Positions 7,771 through 17,493 are shown, counted from the stretch's first letter. The stretch: DNA of 48,636 nucleotides from an uncultured Sutterella sp. (GCA_900315045.1 OMXR01000017.1:1-48636); one strand, 5' to 3'. Numbers and translations: made by a program. The notes: generated by a model not told the origin, from the letters alone.

Positions 7771-10086
7771 ATGCTTCGAATCATTCGCGCCATTCTGATT
7801 GTTCTTACCACGGTGACGGTTGCCATCTCGGCCGGCATCTGCACGGTTGTCTATCGGCTCAACAACGGAGCGGCCGAAGAGGCAATCGAACGCGTGAGCC
7901 GAGAGGCGTTCGGCGCGACCGCCAAGCTGGCTGGTCCCGTGACGGTGAAGCCGTTCCCGCAGCTTGTCGTGCATATCCCGGCCGTGCGCTTTGTTGATCC
8001 GCAAAGCGGGCGGCAGATGGGCTCGATCGAGTCGGCCAGGCTCAATGTTGCCATGTGGTCTCTGCCCCTAGGCGCAATCCGCGTTTCCGAGGGGGTTGTG
8101 ACGGGGGCAAAGGGCGAGATCACGCTGAACGGCGTTTCGATCAAGTCGATTTTTGAGAACTCGCTGGGAGCGCTGACCTTTCCGAAGGGCCTGCGCCTTG
8201 GCACGATGCGCTTTGAGCAGTCCGAGCTCACGGTCAGAGTGCTTGAGGGTGGCGCTGAGAGCCGCTATGTCCTCGGCAATCTTTCGGCCGGGTTTGAAGG
8301 GCTTTCTCCTGAGATGAGAGGAGCCGTGACCTGGAGCGCGGATGTCCGAAAGGTTGCGGCCGAGGAAACGCCTGCTGCAAACGGGCAGCAGCCGCAGACG
8401 GCTCAGACGGAGGGCGCACCTGCGGCTGGGCAGGCTGAGGAAGCCCCCAACGCGAGTGCGGATGCTCCCAAGGTTGCGGCCGAGGAAACGTCTGCCGCAA
8501 ACGAGCAGCAGCCGCAGACGGCTCAGACGGAGGGCGCACCTGCAGCTGGGCAGGCTGAGGAATCCCTCAAGGCGAGTCCAAATGCAACTCTTCGTCTGCC
8601 CGAATGGGCTCGCGCCTTTGAGGGCTTCCAGCAGGGGCTCTTCAACGGATCTGCGACTTTGTCGCTGTCGGCGAGCTCGCGCGTTGCGACATTGGAAAAT
8701 GCACAGGTTTCTCTGCAGGGACAGGCTTCAGAGGGCAAGGTGCTCGCGGCCGGGCGCGCAGTGCGGTTCGGGGTTCATGGCCCGGCAATCCTCGTGAGCC
8801 GTGCGGCTCTGACCATTGCAAGGCCCGATCGCAGCCCTTCGGATATTCGCATTGACATTGAGGACATGCGGTACGAGAAGGGCGTCTTCCAGAGTCCGAG
8901 GAGCCGCATTCAGCTCACGGAGAAAAGCGCAGAGCGCATGACGGTGGTTGATCTTGCCGGGCGGCTCGAAGGGGACGTTGCGGCGCGCAAGCTTATCTGT
9001 CCGGATTTTGAAGGGACGGTTGCTGTTTCTGGCGATCCCACGCTTCCCGGGGACTTCTCCGCCCGCATGAAAGGGGTTGTTCAGGTGGACGGCGAGCATG
9101 CCGCCGGGGTCGATCTGAAGGGGCAGCTTGCCGGCGCTCCCGTTGCCTTTGCGGGCACGCTGACGGCGTTTCCGGACAAGCCGACGCTGCGCGGCCGGCT
9201 CTCGATCGGCAAGCTCGATTTTGCCGCTCTTCCTGCCCCGCGGAGCATGGACTGGATGCAGCACTTCGTCTTTGACGGAACGGTTGACCTGACCAATGTC
9301 CGATACAGGACTTTTGCCGCCAGGGACCTCACGGGCAAGCTGCGGCTCAAGGACGGCGTCCTCACGCTCGAGGATGGCGCTTTTGAGAGTGCGGCAGGCG
9401 TTGTGCGGGTGTCGGGCAGCATCAATCAACATGCCCGGTGGTCAGCATCGGGCCGGGCGGACGCGCTGGAAGTCACCGCCCTTGCCGCGCTTTTTGGCGA
9501 AAAGACCCCGGTTTACGGAGCACTTGCCGGCACGTTTGCCGCCGAAGGCGAGGGCTGGAACCTCAAGGCGGGCGGAACGGGCAAGCTTTCCTCGGGTGCG
9601 TATCAGGGGCTTGATGCCAAGGGCGTGCACGACGCCATCCTCTCCGGGGTGGACTGGTCATCGACTCGGTCTGATGAAGCGACGGTCATCCAGAATGCAA
9701 GCGGCACGTGGTCGTTTGCGGACGGAGTTCTTCGGGTGGAGAACTTCTCTGCGAACTCGGTGGATATGCGTGCCGAAGGCGCCTTTGCGGTGAAAACCGC
9801 CGAAGGCGAGCAGCAGGGCGCGCTGCAGTTCCATTTCCCGGCCATGGACGGGACGCCGGCGCTCAGCATCAATGGCAAGCTGACGGGCACGGTGTTCATC
9901 CCGGTCTGGCAGTTCGACTACGCGCCGCCCCGCGCCGAGATGCGGAAGTTCCGCAGCCTCATGCCGCTCAGGGAGCCTGAAGCGGGGGCTGCGCCTGAAT
10001 CGCAGCCTGCAGACGAGGGTGATCTCGCCGAGCGAATCGAGGAAACGGTCAAGGACGCCTGGGGCGCGGTGAAGAAGCTCTTCTGA
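7771..10086 (+). CDS. AsmA-family protein with an internal tandem repeat
   Basis: A 771-residue protein with one N-terminal transmembrane segment (residues about 5-27) and a long periplasmic beta-rich region. The start LRIIRAILIVLTTVTVAISAGICTVVYRL followed by VKPFPQLVVHIPAVRF resembles AsmA-family proteins, which are thought to help move phospholipids towards the outer membrane. The C-terminal part (LAALFGEKTPVYGALAGTFAAEGEG, GALQFHFPAMDG) also fits. The linker at residues about 190-270 is Ala/Glu/Gln-rich, is made of two 40-residue repeats and looks disordered. The link to the Mla operon a few kilobases away is thematic only. Confidence 0.75.
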   Translation: MLRIIRAILIVLTTVTVAISAGICTVVYRLNNGAAEEAIERVSREAFGATAKLAGPVTVKPFPQLVVHIPAVRFVDPQSGRQMGSIESARLNVAMWSLPLGAIRVSEGVVTGAKGEITLNGVSIKSIFENSLGALTFPKGLRLGTMRFEQSELTVRVLEGGAESRYVLGNLSAGFEGLSPEMRGAVTWSADVRKVAAEETPAANGQQPQTAQTEGAPAAGQAEEAPNASADAPKVAAEETSAANEQQPQTAQTEGAPAAGQAEESLKASPNATLRLPEWARAFEGFQQGLFNGSATLSLSASSRVATLENAQVSLQGQASEGKVLAAGRAVRFGVHGPAILVSRAALTIARPDRSPSDIRIDIEDMRYEKGVFQSPRSRIQLTEKSAERMTVVDLAGRLEGDVAARKLICPDFEGTVAVSGDPTLPGDFSARMKGVVQVDGEHAAGVDLKGQLAGAPVAFAGTLTAFPDKPTLRGRLSIGKLDFAALPAPRSMDWMQHFVFDGTVDLTNVRYRTFAARDLTGKLRLKDGVLTLEDGAFESAAGVVRVSGSINQHARWSASGRADALEVTALAALFGEKTPVYGALAGTFAAEGEGWNLKAGGTGKLSSGAYQGLDAKGVHDAILSGVDWSSTRSDEATVIQNASGTWSFADGVLRVENFSANSVDMRAEGAFAVKTAEGEQQGALQFHFPAMDGTPALSINGKLTGTVFIPVWQFDYAPPRAEMRKFRSLMPLREPEAGAAPESQPADEGDLAERIEETVKDAWGAVKKLF
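8341..8580 (+). repeat. 120-bp tandem repeat, two copies, inside the AsmA-like gene
   Basis: The blocks 8341-8460 and 8461-8580 are nearly identical with a period of exactly 120 bp (40 codons), so the frame is kept. Both encode KVAAEET-x-AAN-x-QQPQTAQTEGAPAAGQAEE. Scattered substitutions between the copies show the duplication is not brand new. Confidence 0.92.
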
Positions 10087-10100
10087 CTGCCGAAGAGGCG

Positions 10101-10574
10101 CTAGAAATCCTCATCCAGCCCGCCCTCGATCACCTTGCCGATCACATCAAAGGAAAAGCCGCGGGAGGCAAGGAATCGGATCTGGCGCGCCCGCTCCCGG
10201 GCATCCTGCGGCGGCTCCGAGAACTTGCGTGCCCAGACGGCGCGCGCCCGCTCGAGTTCGTCTCCCGATTGATTGAGCGCCTCCCGGATCGATTCGTCGT
10301 CAACGCCGCTCATGCGCAGCTCGTAGGCGAGCCGCGCATTGCCGTAGCGCGCTTCGCGGCTGCGCACGCGGCTCTCGGCAAAGCGCTCGTTGGAGAGATA
10401 GCCTCTTGACTGGAGCGTATCGAGCGTTTCATTGACGTCATCGATCGTCTCTCCTTCCTGCAGCGTGCGGCTGAGTTTGCGAAAGAGTTCAAGGCGTGAG
10501 TGCTCCCGCCTCGAAAGCAGATCGATGCCCCGCATCAGAAGCGTGCGGGGCTGGCCTTTGCGGATTTCTGTCAC
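10101..10574 (-). CDS. recX: RecX, regulatory protein of RecA
   Basis: RecX binds RecA filaments and limits their extension. The 157-residue protein shows the RecX layout of three-helix repeats: LLSRREHSRLELFRKLSRT, LDTLQSRGYLSNERFAESRVRSR and IRFLASRGFSFDVIGKVIEG at the C-terminus. It lies 12 bp downstream of recA on the same strand, the common recA-recX arrangement, and ends 14 bp from the convergent AsmA-like gene. Confidence 0.93.
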   Translation of the reverse strand: MTEIRKGQPRTLLMRGIDLLSRREHSRLELFRKLSRTLQEGETIDDVNETLDTLQSRGYLSNERFAESRVRSREARYGNARLAYELRMSGVDDESIREALNQSGDELERARAVWARKFSEPPQDARERARQIRFLASRGFSFDVIGKVIEGGLDEDF

Positions 10575-10586
10575 AGTGCCGCCGGC

Positions 10587-11783
10587 TTACTGGTAGAGGT
10601 CCTCGGGCTCGATCTGGCTGTCCGAGCCGATGTCCTCGGGTTCGGCGATCTCGGGCGCCGCCTTGCGGGCCTTCTTTTCCGGCTCCCGCGGCTGCTCGAG
10701 CGCTTCGGGCGTCACGTCGCCGGGGGTGAGCGAGGTCGGACGCGGCTTCATGCCCTTGATGGCGCGGATCTTGTTTTCGATCTCAAGGGCGATCTCGGGA
10801 TTGCTGCGCAGGAATTCGCGCGCATTGTCCTTGCCCTGGCCGATGCGCTGGCCGCCGTAGCTGTACCAGGCGCCGCTCTTTTCGAGCACGTCAAGATCCG
10901 AGCCGATGTCAAGGAGCTCGCCCTCGCGGGAGATTCCCTGGCCGTAGAGGATGTCAAAAACCGCTTCCTTGAAGGGCGGGGAGACTTTGTTCTTCACAAC
11001 TTTGACGCGGGTTTCCGAGCCGTAGATCTCGTCGCCCTTCTTGAGCGTGCCCTTGCGGCGGATGTCAATGCGCACGGAGCTGTAGAACTTGAGCGCGTTT
11101 CCGCCCGTGGTGGTTTCGGGGCTTCCGTAGGAGACGCCGATCTTCATGCGGATCTGGTTGATGAAGATGACAAGGGTCTTGGTGCGGGTGATGGAGGCCG
11201 TGAGCTTTCTGAGCGCCTGGCTCATCAGGCGGGCCTGCAGGCCGGGCAGCGCGTCTCCCATGTCGCCTTCGATTTCGCTCTTGGGCGTGAGCGCCGCGAC
11301 CGAGTCGATGACGATCAGGTCGACCGATCCCGAGCGCACGAGCGCGTCGGTGATTTCAAGGGCCTGCTCGCCGGTGTCGGGCTGGGAAAGAAGCAGATCG
11401 TCGAGCTTGACGCCGAGCTTTTGCGCGTAGACGACGTCCAGAGCGTGCTCGGCATCGATGAAGGCGCAGGTGCCGCCGATCTTCTGCATTTCCGCAATGA
11501 CCTGCAGGGTGAGGGTGGTCTTGCCCGAGCTTTCCGGCCCGAAGATCTCGATGATGCGGCCGCGGGGCAGTCCGCCTACGCCAAGGGCCAGATCCAGCCC
11601 CATCGAGCCGGTGCTCACCACTTCGACGTCGTCGTACTTGGTGGAGTCGTCCATGCGCATGATCGAGCCCTTGCCGAACTGCTTTTCAATGTAGGCGAGG
11701 GCGGCCGACAGAGCCTTCTTGCGTTCATTCTGATCACTGATTCGAACCGGGCGCTGGGGTTCGTTCTTTTTCTTTTCAGCCAT
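10587..11783 (-). CDS. recA: RecA recombinase
   Basis: RecA forms filaments on single-stranded DNA for homologous recombination and triggers LexA cleavage in the SOS response. The 398-residue protein has Walker [10 protein letters not shown] and Walker [11 protein letters not shown]. Loop 2 carries the standard [15 protein letters not shown] region. The C-terminus is long and acidic ([18 protein letters not shown]), which fits the longer RecA proteins. recX follows in the same transcript. Upstream, at 11883-11898, there is a LexA-like site. Confidence 0.98.
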   Translation of the reverse strand: MAEKKKNEPQRPVRISDQNERKKALSAALAYIEKQFGKGSIMRMDDSTKYDDVEVVSTGSMGLDLALGVGGLPRGRIIEIFGPESSGKTTLTLQVIAEMQKIGGTCAFIDAEHALDVVYAQKLGVKLDDLLLSQPDTGEQALEITDALVRSGSVDLIVIDSVAALTPKSEIEGDMGDALPGLQARLMSQALRKLTASITRTKTLVIFINQIRMKIGVSYGSPETTTGGNALKFYSSVRIDIRRKGTLKKGDEIYGSETRVKVVKNKVSPPFKEAVFDILYGQGISREGELLDIGSDLDVLEKSGAWYSYGGQRIGQGKDNAREFLRSNPEIALEIENKIRAIKGMKPRPTSLTPGDVTPEALEQPREPEKKARKAAPEIAEPEDIGSDSQIEPEDLYQ

Positions 11784-11882
11784 GGAGTTACCTCTGTGTT
11801 TGTTAATAGTTAAAAACTATGTAATGTGACGGTTTCTTCAAGATCTCGGAAACAGGTGGATCAATAAATCGGACATTTTTGC

Positions 11883-11898
11883 CTGTTTGATCTACCAG
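11883..11898 (-). promoter_or_regulatory. Candidate LexA (SOS) box of recA
   Basis: CTG and CAG half sites are separated by exactly 10 bp (CTGTTTGATCTACCAG on the plus strand), which matches the proteobacterial CTG-N10-CAG rule with one deviation from CTGT-N8-ACAG. It lies about 100 bp upstream of the recA start. No clean -35/-10 pair is visible next to it, so the call is tentative. Confidence 0.4.
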
Positions 11899-11987
11899 CC
11901 CAGTGTTTTCAATGGTTGGGCCGTGTTTCTCAAATCTTCATGACGCAATCATGCACTGTTTTTTGCAGAAAAGCGAGGGGGTTTCGT

Positions 11988-12023
11988 GTCAAATTTGTTA
12001 GTGTTAACCCTAACAAATTTGAC
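11988..12023. repeat. 36-bp near-perfect palindrome
   Basis: The arms GTCAAATTTGTTAG (11988-12001) and CTAACAAATTTGAC (12010-12023) are perfect 14-bp inverted repeats. The 8-bp centre TGTTAACC is itself palindromic except at its outer bases, so 34 of 36 positions are symmetric. There is no T-run on either side, which speaks against a terminator and for a protein-binding site. It lies between recA (205 bp away) and the tRNA-Lys cluster. Confidence 0.9.
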
Positions 12024-12151
12024 TGGCTATCCGTGCAAAAAATTATGAAATATCTATTTTCTCTAGGAAAGTAGAGTGATGCGGAATCACCTTGCGAGCG
12101 TTCGGCGCCAGAACCTTTCAGGGTGGAAATAAGAAAAAATTCCAAAAAGGC

Positions 12152-12180
12152 TTGACAAGTCCTTCAAAAGCGTGTTTAAT
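12152..12180 (+). promoter_or_regulatory. Promoter of the tRNA-Lys cluster
   Basis: TTGACA (12152-12157) and TTTAAT (12175-12180) are separated by 17 bp, about 55 bp ahead of the first tRNA. Confidence 0.8.
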
Positions 12181-12236
12181 CTCACTTCTCGGTGAGTGTT
12201 CCTCTGCCATCATGGGCAAGCCGCCAAGATGTTTGG

Positions 12237-12312
12237 GGGTCGTTAGCTCAGTCGGTAGAGCAGCGGACTTTTAATCCGTTGGTCGTGAGTTCGAATCTCG
12301 CACGACCCACCA
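12237..12312 (+). tRNA. tRNA-Lys (TTT)
   Basis: A 76-nt cloverleaf with encoded CCA: acceptor GGGTCGT/ACGACCC, anticodon stem GCGGA/TCCGT and loop CTTTTAA with anticodon TTT. It is the first gene of a three-tRNA transcript. Confidence 0.95.
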
Positions 12313-12331
12313 AGAGCACACAATCGAGAAT

Positions 12332-12407
12332 GGGAGCGTAGCTCAGTTGGTAGAGCAGCGGACTCTTAATCCGTCGGTCCAGAGTTCGAGTCTCTGCGCT
12401 CCCACCA
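12332..12407 (+). tRNA. tRNA-Lys (CTT), copy 1
   Basis: A 76-nt cloverleaf with encoded CCA: acceptor GGGAGCG/CGCTCCC, anticodon stem GCGGA/TCCGT and loop CTCTTAA with anticodon CTT. It is identical to the next tRNA. Confidence 0.95.
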
Positions 12408-12459
12408 CAATTCATCAGGCATCGGGTCTTCTGGCCGGGTGTCTTTTATACGGAATCCT

Positions 12460-12535
12460 GGGAGCGTAGCTCAGTTGGTAGAGCAGCGGACTCTTAATCC
12501 GTCGGTCCAGAGTTCGAGTCTCTGCGCTCCCACCA
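12460..12535 (+). tRNA. tRNA-Lys (CTT), copy 2
   Basis: Identical in sequence to the tRNA at 12332-12407, 52 bp further on. The spacers between the copies are not alike, so the duplication involves the gene body only or is old and kept uniform by conversion. Confidence 0.95.
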
Positions 12536-12563
12536 GGAACCTCAAAGGCCTGAGAGTCCATGC

Positions 12564-12582
12564 GACCTCGGGTCTTTTTTTT
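12564..12582 (+). terminator. Possible terminator of the tRNA-Lys cluster
   Basis: A short stem GACC-TCG-GGTC (12564-12574) is followed by eight T. The stem has only 4 bp, so the T-run carries most of the signal. Confidence 0.5.
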
Positions 12583-12603
12583 ACTGCTGCGACCGAGGCG
12601 GGC

Positions 12604-12639
12604 GCAAAAAAAGCGGAGCAACTCGCAGCGCTCCGCTTT
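12604..12639 (-). terminator. Terminator of the hisE-hinT-tatABC transcript
   Basis: On the minus strand, AAGCGGAGC pairs with GCTCCGCTT (plus-strand 12611-12639) and is followed by a run of T (plus-strand A at 12606-12612). It lies 24 bp after the tatC stop. Confidence 0.85.
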
Positions 12640-12662
12640 GCGGCCGGGAAAGTTCGTGCCGG

Positions 12663-13445
12663 CTACTCGTCCTCCGCGTCATCCTCCGGCGGCGTGTCCT
12701 TGCCGAAGATCTTCACGACGATCAGCCCGACTTCATAGAGAATCACGAGCGGGACGGCAAGCAGCAGCTGGCTCAGCACATCGGGCGGCGTAAAGATCGC
12801 CGCGAGCACGAATGCGCCGACGATCACGAACGGGCGCACCTTGACCAGCTTTTCGCGCGAGGCGATGCCCACGCGGTTCAGTACGGTCACCAGAATCGGC
12901 ACCTCGAACGTCACGCCGAAGGCAAAGAACATCGTGAGAACGAAGCTGAAGTAGCTGTCGATGTCCGGGGCGAAGTTCACCGAATCGGGCGAGAATCCGG
13001 CGATGAACTTGAACACCATGCCGAAAACGATGAAGTAGCAGTACGCCATGCCGATGGCGAACATCACCACGCACGACACGATCACCGGCAGAACGAGCTT
13101 CTTTTCGCGCCGGTAGAGTGCGGGCGCGATATAGGCCCAGATTTGATAGAGCACGTAGGGGAGTGCGACGACAAACGCCGCGAAGAGCGTCACCTTGAGC
13201 GGCACCATGAAGGGCGCCACGACGCCGGTGGCAAGCAGCTTGACGCCCTGCGGCAGGGCCACCATCAGGGGCCGGGACAGGAAGTCGAAGATTTCCTTCA
13301 TGAACGGGGACATGCAGGCGAACACGACCAGAATGGCGACGGCCGAGCGCACGATGCGGTTGCGAAGCTCGATCAGATGCTGCACGAGCGGCTGCTCGTT
13401 GGCCGGATCCTCCGGAGCCTCAAGTTGCTTAGTTCCTTCTGCCAT
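12663..13445 (-). CDS. tatC: TatC, twin-arginine translocase receptor
   Basis: TatC recognises twin-arginine signal peptides and, with TatA and TatB, exports folded proteins. The 260-residue protein has the N-terminal LVQHLIELRNRIVRS motif and six hydrophobic segments. The central block YQIWAYIAPALYRREKK is conserved in TatC, as is FGVTFEVPILVTVLNRVGI. It follows tatB after 9 bp. Likely clients in this window are NapA, NapG and the metallo-beta-lactamase-fold protein at 17494-18606. Confidence 0.97.
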   Translation of the reverse strand: MAEGTKQLEAPEDPANEQPLVQHLIELRNRIVRSAVAILVVFACMSPFMKEIFDFLSRPLMVALPQGVKLLATGVVAPFMVPLKVTLFAAFVVALPYVLYQIWAYIAPALYRREKKLVLPVIVSCVVMFAIGMAYCYFIVFGMVFKFIAGFSPDSVNFAPDIDSYFSFVLTMFFAFGVTFEVPILVTVLNRVGIASREKLVKVRPFVIVGAFVLAAIFTPPDVLSQLLLAVPLVILYEVGLIVVKIFGKDTPPEDDAEDE

Positions 13446-13454
13446 GAAAATCTC

Positions 13455-14195
13455 TTAACGATAGATGCGGACGCGGTTGGTGCGGGCGCGGACCACATAC
13501 CTGCGGTTGTTTCCGCCGAACTTGGGCGAGCGGTCGCCGATTTCGGTCTTCAGGCGCTCGAGCTGATCGGCAAGCTCGTCGATGCTGGGGCCGGATTTGT
13601 AGCGCTTGGCAAACACCTTGCCCTGAGGTTCGCTCGCGTAGGTGTATTCGCTGTCTTCGTCCCAGGAGTAGTCGTAGCCGTCTTCCGATCCCGGATCGTC
13701 CTCAGAACTGCTCACGACCTGGGCGCCGGACTCGTCTTCAGCGTCATCGGAGACGGATGCCGTTCCGGCGGTCTGCGTCTCGCTGGACTGCGCGGCATCC
13801 GAGGCCGGGCCGATTTCCGTCGGGGTGTCGGCGGAGACCGGGGAGACGGCCTGCTCGGCCGAGGCGCCGATTTCGCCAGCCTTCTTTTCAATTTCCGAGG
13901 CGCTCCTGTTCACGTCGCTCGTGATGGAGCTGAATTCCTTTTCCAGAAGCCCGGCTTCGCCCTTGATCGTCTGGGTGAGATTGTCGGCAATGCCCTTGGC
14001 TTCGTCCTGAATTTTCTTAAGCTCGGAGAGCTCTGTTTCCCGCTCGATGTCGCTCTTGACCTGCTGCACCATGCGCTGGGCCTTGCCCAGCCAGCTGCCT
14101 GCTGTTTTGGCAACCATCGGAAGCTTTTCCGGGCCAAGCACGACAAGCGCAACGGATCCGATGATGGCAAGTTCTGAAAAGCTCAGATCAATCAT
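13455..14195 (-). CDS. tatB: TatB, twin-arginine translocase subunit
   Basis: TatB works with TatC in the receptor complex. The start at 14195 gives MIDLSFSELAIIGSVALVVLGPEKLP, the standard TatB N-terminus with one membrane helix and the hinge Gly-Pro. An amphipathic helix follows (residues about 30-90). The remaining C-terminal part (to residue 246) is long, acidic and low in complexity (SSEDDPGSEDGYDYSWDEDSEYTY) and longer than in E. coli. A longer frame upstream to 14282 is unlikely because it would add a non-TatB leader. Confidence 0.93.
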   Translation of the reverse strand: MIDLSFSELAIIGSVALVVLGPEKLPMVAKTAGSWLGKAQRMVQQVKSDIERETELSELKKIQDEAKGIADNLTQTIKGEAGLLEKEFSSITSDVNRSASEIEKKAGEIGASAEQAVSPVSADTPTEIGPASDAAQSSETQTAGTASVSDDAEDESGAQVVSSSEDDPGSEDGYDYSWDEDSEYTYASEPQGKVFAKRYKSGPSIDELADQLERLKTEIGDRSPKFGGNNRRYVVRARTNRVRIYR

Positions 14196-14308
14196 GTCCC
14201 TAAATCCGGGGTTTGCAAATACAACAAAGAGGTGACCAGCTCGCGGCCGGCCACCTTCTGGGGATGGTTTCGCGAGCGGCACAGGTGCGCGCCCGCGGTC
14301 TCATCGAT

Positions 14309-14542
14309 TTAGGCCTCGGTCTTTTCCTTGGCCTTGCCTTCAACCGTTTCGGCGGTCTTGGCAACTTCGACCTTGGGCGTTTCAGCCTTGGCAGCCGGAG
14401 CATCGCCCTCGTTCAGGCCTTCCTTGAAGCCCTTGATGGCGCCGCCGACATCCTTGCCCAGGTTCTTGAGCTTGCCGGTGCCGAACACGAGAACAACGAT
14501 TGCAAGCACGATCAGCCAGTGCCAAATCGAAAGAGAGCCCAT
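14309..14542 (-). CDS. tatA: TatA, twin-arginine translocase pore subunit
   Basis: TatA oligomers form the translocation route. The 77-residue protein begins [42 protein letters not shown], which is the canonical membrane helix, the FGTGKL hinge and the amphipathic helix. The tail is charged and Ala/Lys/Glu-rich. It lies 113 bp ahead of tatB and 53 bp after hinT on the same strand. Confidence 0.96.
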   Translation of the reverse strand: MGSLSIWHWLIVLAIVVLVFGTGKLKNLGKDVGGAIKGFKEGLNEGDAPAAKAETPKVEVAKTAETVEGKAKEKTEA

Positions 14543-14595
14543 TTTTATCTCCTACTCAGATATGTGTGGTATTGCGCGGATCGCGCAGCACGTTT

Positions 14596-14937
14596 CTAAA
14601 TCTTCCAGGGGTGCGGACCGCCCAGAACATGGATGTGCAGGTGGGGCACTTCCTGTCCGCCGTCCTTGCCGGTATTGATGATGGTCCGGAACCCGTTTTC
14701 GCAGCCGCACTGTTTGGCAAGCACCGGCACGAGAGCGAGCATTTTACCTAAAAGAGGCGTGTCCTCGGCGCTCGCGTGCGCAAGCGACGTGAGGTGCTGC
14801 TTGGGGATGATCAGGAAGTGCACGGGTGCCTTCGGGCTGATGTCATTGAACGCGAGAACCTCGTCGTCCTCATAGACCTTGCTTGCGCCGATTTCTCCGC
14901 GGGCAATTTTGCAAAACAGACAGTCGTCAAGCTGCAT
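14596..14937 (-). CDS. hinT: HIT-family nucleotide phosphoramidase (HinT)
   Basis: HinT hydrolyses nucleoside phosphoramidates such as aminoacyl-AMP. The 113-residue product starts MQLDDCLFCKIARGEIGASKVYEDD and ends with the histidine triad HLHIHVLGG. The start at 14937 matches the family; an upstream ATG at 14997 would add an unusual 20-residue leader. It lies between hisE and tatA, an arrangement often seen in betaproteobacteria. Confidence 0.93.
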   Translation of the reverse strand: MQLDDCLFCKIARGEIGASKVYEDDEVLAFNDISPKAPVHFLIIPKQHLTSLAHASAEDTPLLGKMLALVPVLAKQCGCENGFRTIINTGKDGGQEVPHLHIHVLGGPHPWKI

Positions 14938-14965
14938 GAGTGATCTCCTTATAGGGAAGAAATGT

Positions 14966-15331
14966 CTATCGGTCGCCGCGGCGGGCTTTCTCCTCAAGCC
15001 CGCTCAGCCCTTCGCGCCGCTCAAGCTCTGCGAGAACCATTTCGGGGCGAAGGCCGTGCTGGCTGAGCAGCACGAGACTGTGAAACCACAGGTCGGCCAC
15101 TTCATAGATGATGTCTTTGGGGGAATTGTCCTTGGAGGCCATGACGCATTCGGTGGCCTCCTCGCCGATCTTCTTGAGCACGCCGTCGGGGGCCTTGGCA
15201 AAGAGCTTGGCGACGTAGCTGCGGGCGGGGTCGGCCCCCTTGCGGCTTTCAATGACGTCGGCCAGGGCCGCGAGAACGCCGCTCACATCGCGGGCTGGCA
15301 TTTCGGTGCTGACGCAGGAGTGATCGGACAT
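14966..15331 (-). CDS. hisE: HisE, phosphoribosyl-ATP pyrophosphatase
   Basis: HisE hydrolyses phosphoribosyl-ATP to phosphoribosyl-AMP, the second step of histidine synthesis. The 121 residues are one MazG-like all-alpha domain with [36 protein letters not shown], which carries the metal-binding Glu/Asp set. No other his gene is present on either side: the next gene upstream is the divergent hemB. It is 28 bp from hinT and probably cotranscribed with it. Confidence 0.93.
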   Translation of the reverse strand: MSDHSCVSTEMPARDVSGVLAALADVIESRKGADPARSYVAKLFAKAPDGVLKKIGEEATECVMASKDNSPKDIIYEVADLWFHSLVLLSQHGLRPEMVLAELERREGLSGLEEKARRGDR

Positions 15332-15589
15332 GGGAAATTCCTTGTTCCAGAAAACGCATGATTGCCGCTCATCCTAGCAAAACAAAACCTTCCTGAAACT
15401 GAAAAGGAGCGAAAGAGCCCTGAGCCGGCGGGCGGGGCGCCTTTCGCCGGTTTGCTCAAACGCAATAAAGGCGGAGGGACGCGAGCCTCACGCGGCCCGC
15501 ATTCAGACTGATGAAAGTTGCCGGTGTCAGAATGCGCCCGCTTGGCCGGAGATGTGCAGTTCCGGCTTGAAACGACATTTTTCCGATAG

Positions 15590-16615
<1,026 letters not shown>

Positions 16616-16640
16616 TCCCGTCGGCGCCGCAGGCGCGCCT

Positions 16641-16682
16641 GCATGAAAAAAAGCCGGACTTGCCGCCCGGCTTTTTTCATGC
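16641..16682. terminator. Bidirectional terminator between hemB and engB
   Basis: GCATG, a run of seven A and GCCGG (16641-16657) pair with CCGGC, six T and CATGC (16667-16682) with one bulge. Each strand therefore carries a GC stem followed by a T-run. It serves the convergent genes hemB and engB. Confidence 0.88.
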
Positions 16683-16691
16683 CCGCTTCGT

Positions 16692-17333
16692 TCAGGCGAA
16701 TCGTCCCTCGGGATCGATCCAGCCAAGAAGCGTCCGGGAGAGCTCTTCGGTCCCCGTTTTCTTCAGGCCGGAGAAGAGCTGCACGGAGACCTGAGGGCCG
16801 ACCTGCGCGGCCCGCTGCTTGGCAAGGCGCATCACGGCGGCCTTCTCGGCAGTCTTGATCTGGTCGGCCTTGTTGAGCAGCCAGTGCTGGCGGATATGGG
16901 GCTGGGAGCGGAAGAAATCGAGCACCCATTCGTCGGCCGGCATGAAGGGGCGCCTTGCGTCCATCACGATGACGACTCCCGTGAGATTGGGGCGCGTTGC
17001 GACGTATCCGCCTACGAGCTCGCTCCAGGAGGCGCGCACGTCCGGAGCGCTTTTTGCGTAGCCGTAGCCGGGCAGGTCAACGAGAAAGGCGATATCTTCG
17101 CGCTCGGTGCTCTCGGGAATCTTGCGCGTGAGCTTGAAGAAGTTGATGAGCTGGGTGCGTCCCGGCGTTTTCGAAGCGAAGGCAAGCCGCCCCTGGCGCG
17201 TGAGCACATTGATCGTCGTGGATTTACCCGCGTTCGAGCGCCCCGCGAAGGCGATTTCCGGAATCCCGGCGCCGGGCAGGTCGGTCAGCTTTGCGGCCGA
17301 GGTGAAAAAACGGGCGGATTCGAAAATGGACAT
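16692..17333 (-). CDS. engB: EngB (YsxC/YihA), ribosome-assembly GTPase
   Basis: EngB is an essential small GTPase in 50S subunit maturation. The 213 residues carry G1 (GRSNAGKST near residue 31), G3 (DLPGYGYAKSAP) and G4 (NKADQI). The N-terminus SARFFTSAAKLTDLPGAGIPEIAFAGRSN is typical. The gene is single, convergent with hemB and divergent from the metallo-beta-lactamase-fold gene. Confidence 0.96.
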   Translation of the reverse strand: MSIFESARFFTSAAKLTDLPGAGIPEIAFAGRSNAGKSTTINVLTRQGRLAFASKTPGRTQLINFFKLTRKIPESTEREDIAFLVDLPGYGYAKSAPDVRASWSELVGGYVATRPNLTGVVIVMDARRPFMPADEWVLDFFRSQPHIRQHWLLNKADQIKTAEKAAVMRLAKQRAAQVGPQVSVQLFSGLKKTGTEELSRTLLGWIDPEGRFA

Positions 17334-17493
17334 GGGGCGGAGCTCCTCGCCGCAAAGCGCGGCAGCGTGTGTTTGCTTCAGGCCGCTATCTTAATCGAGC
17401 AGCTGCAAGAAAAAAGCACAAACTCGCAAGGATCGGATGAGACGGGCAAAGGCGTGTTTCCTACAATTCCGTCGCACTAAACGGATCCAAGCG

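Larger units (their letters stand above)
11784..12151. other. Non-coding region between recA and the tRNA-Lys cluster
   Basis: No gene is supported here. The region is AT-rich compared with its surroundings. It holds a short inverted repeat in the recA 5' untranslated region (ATAGTT-AAA-AACTAT at 11806-11820), the candidate LexA box and the 36-bp palindrome. The reading frame of 71 codons across it on the minus strand has no ribosome binding site or recognisable content. Confidence 0.6.

Noticed and set aside
11988-12023. Terminator or dif site for the 36-bp palindrome
   Set aside because: No T-run follows on either strand, and the sequence does not match the XerC/XerD arm pattern of dif.
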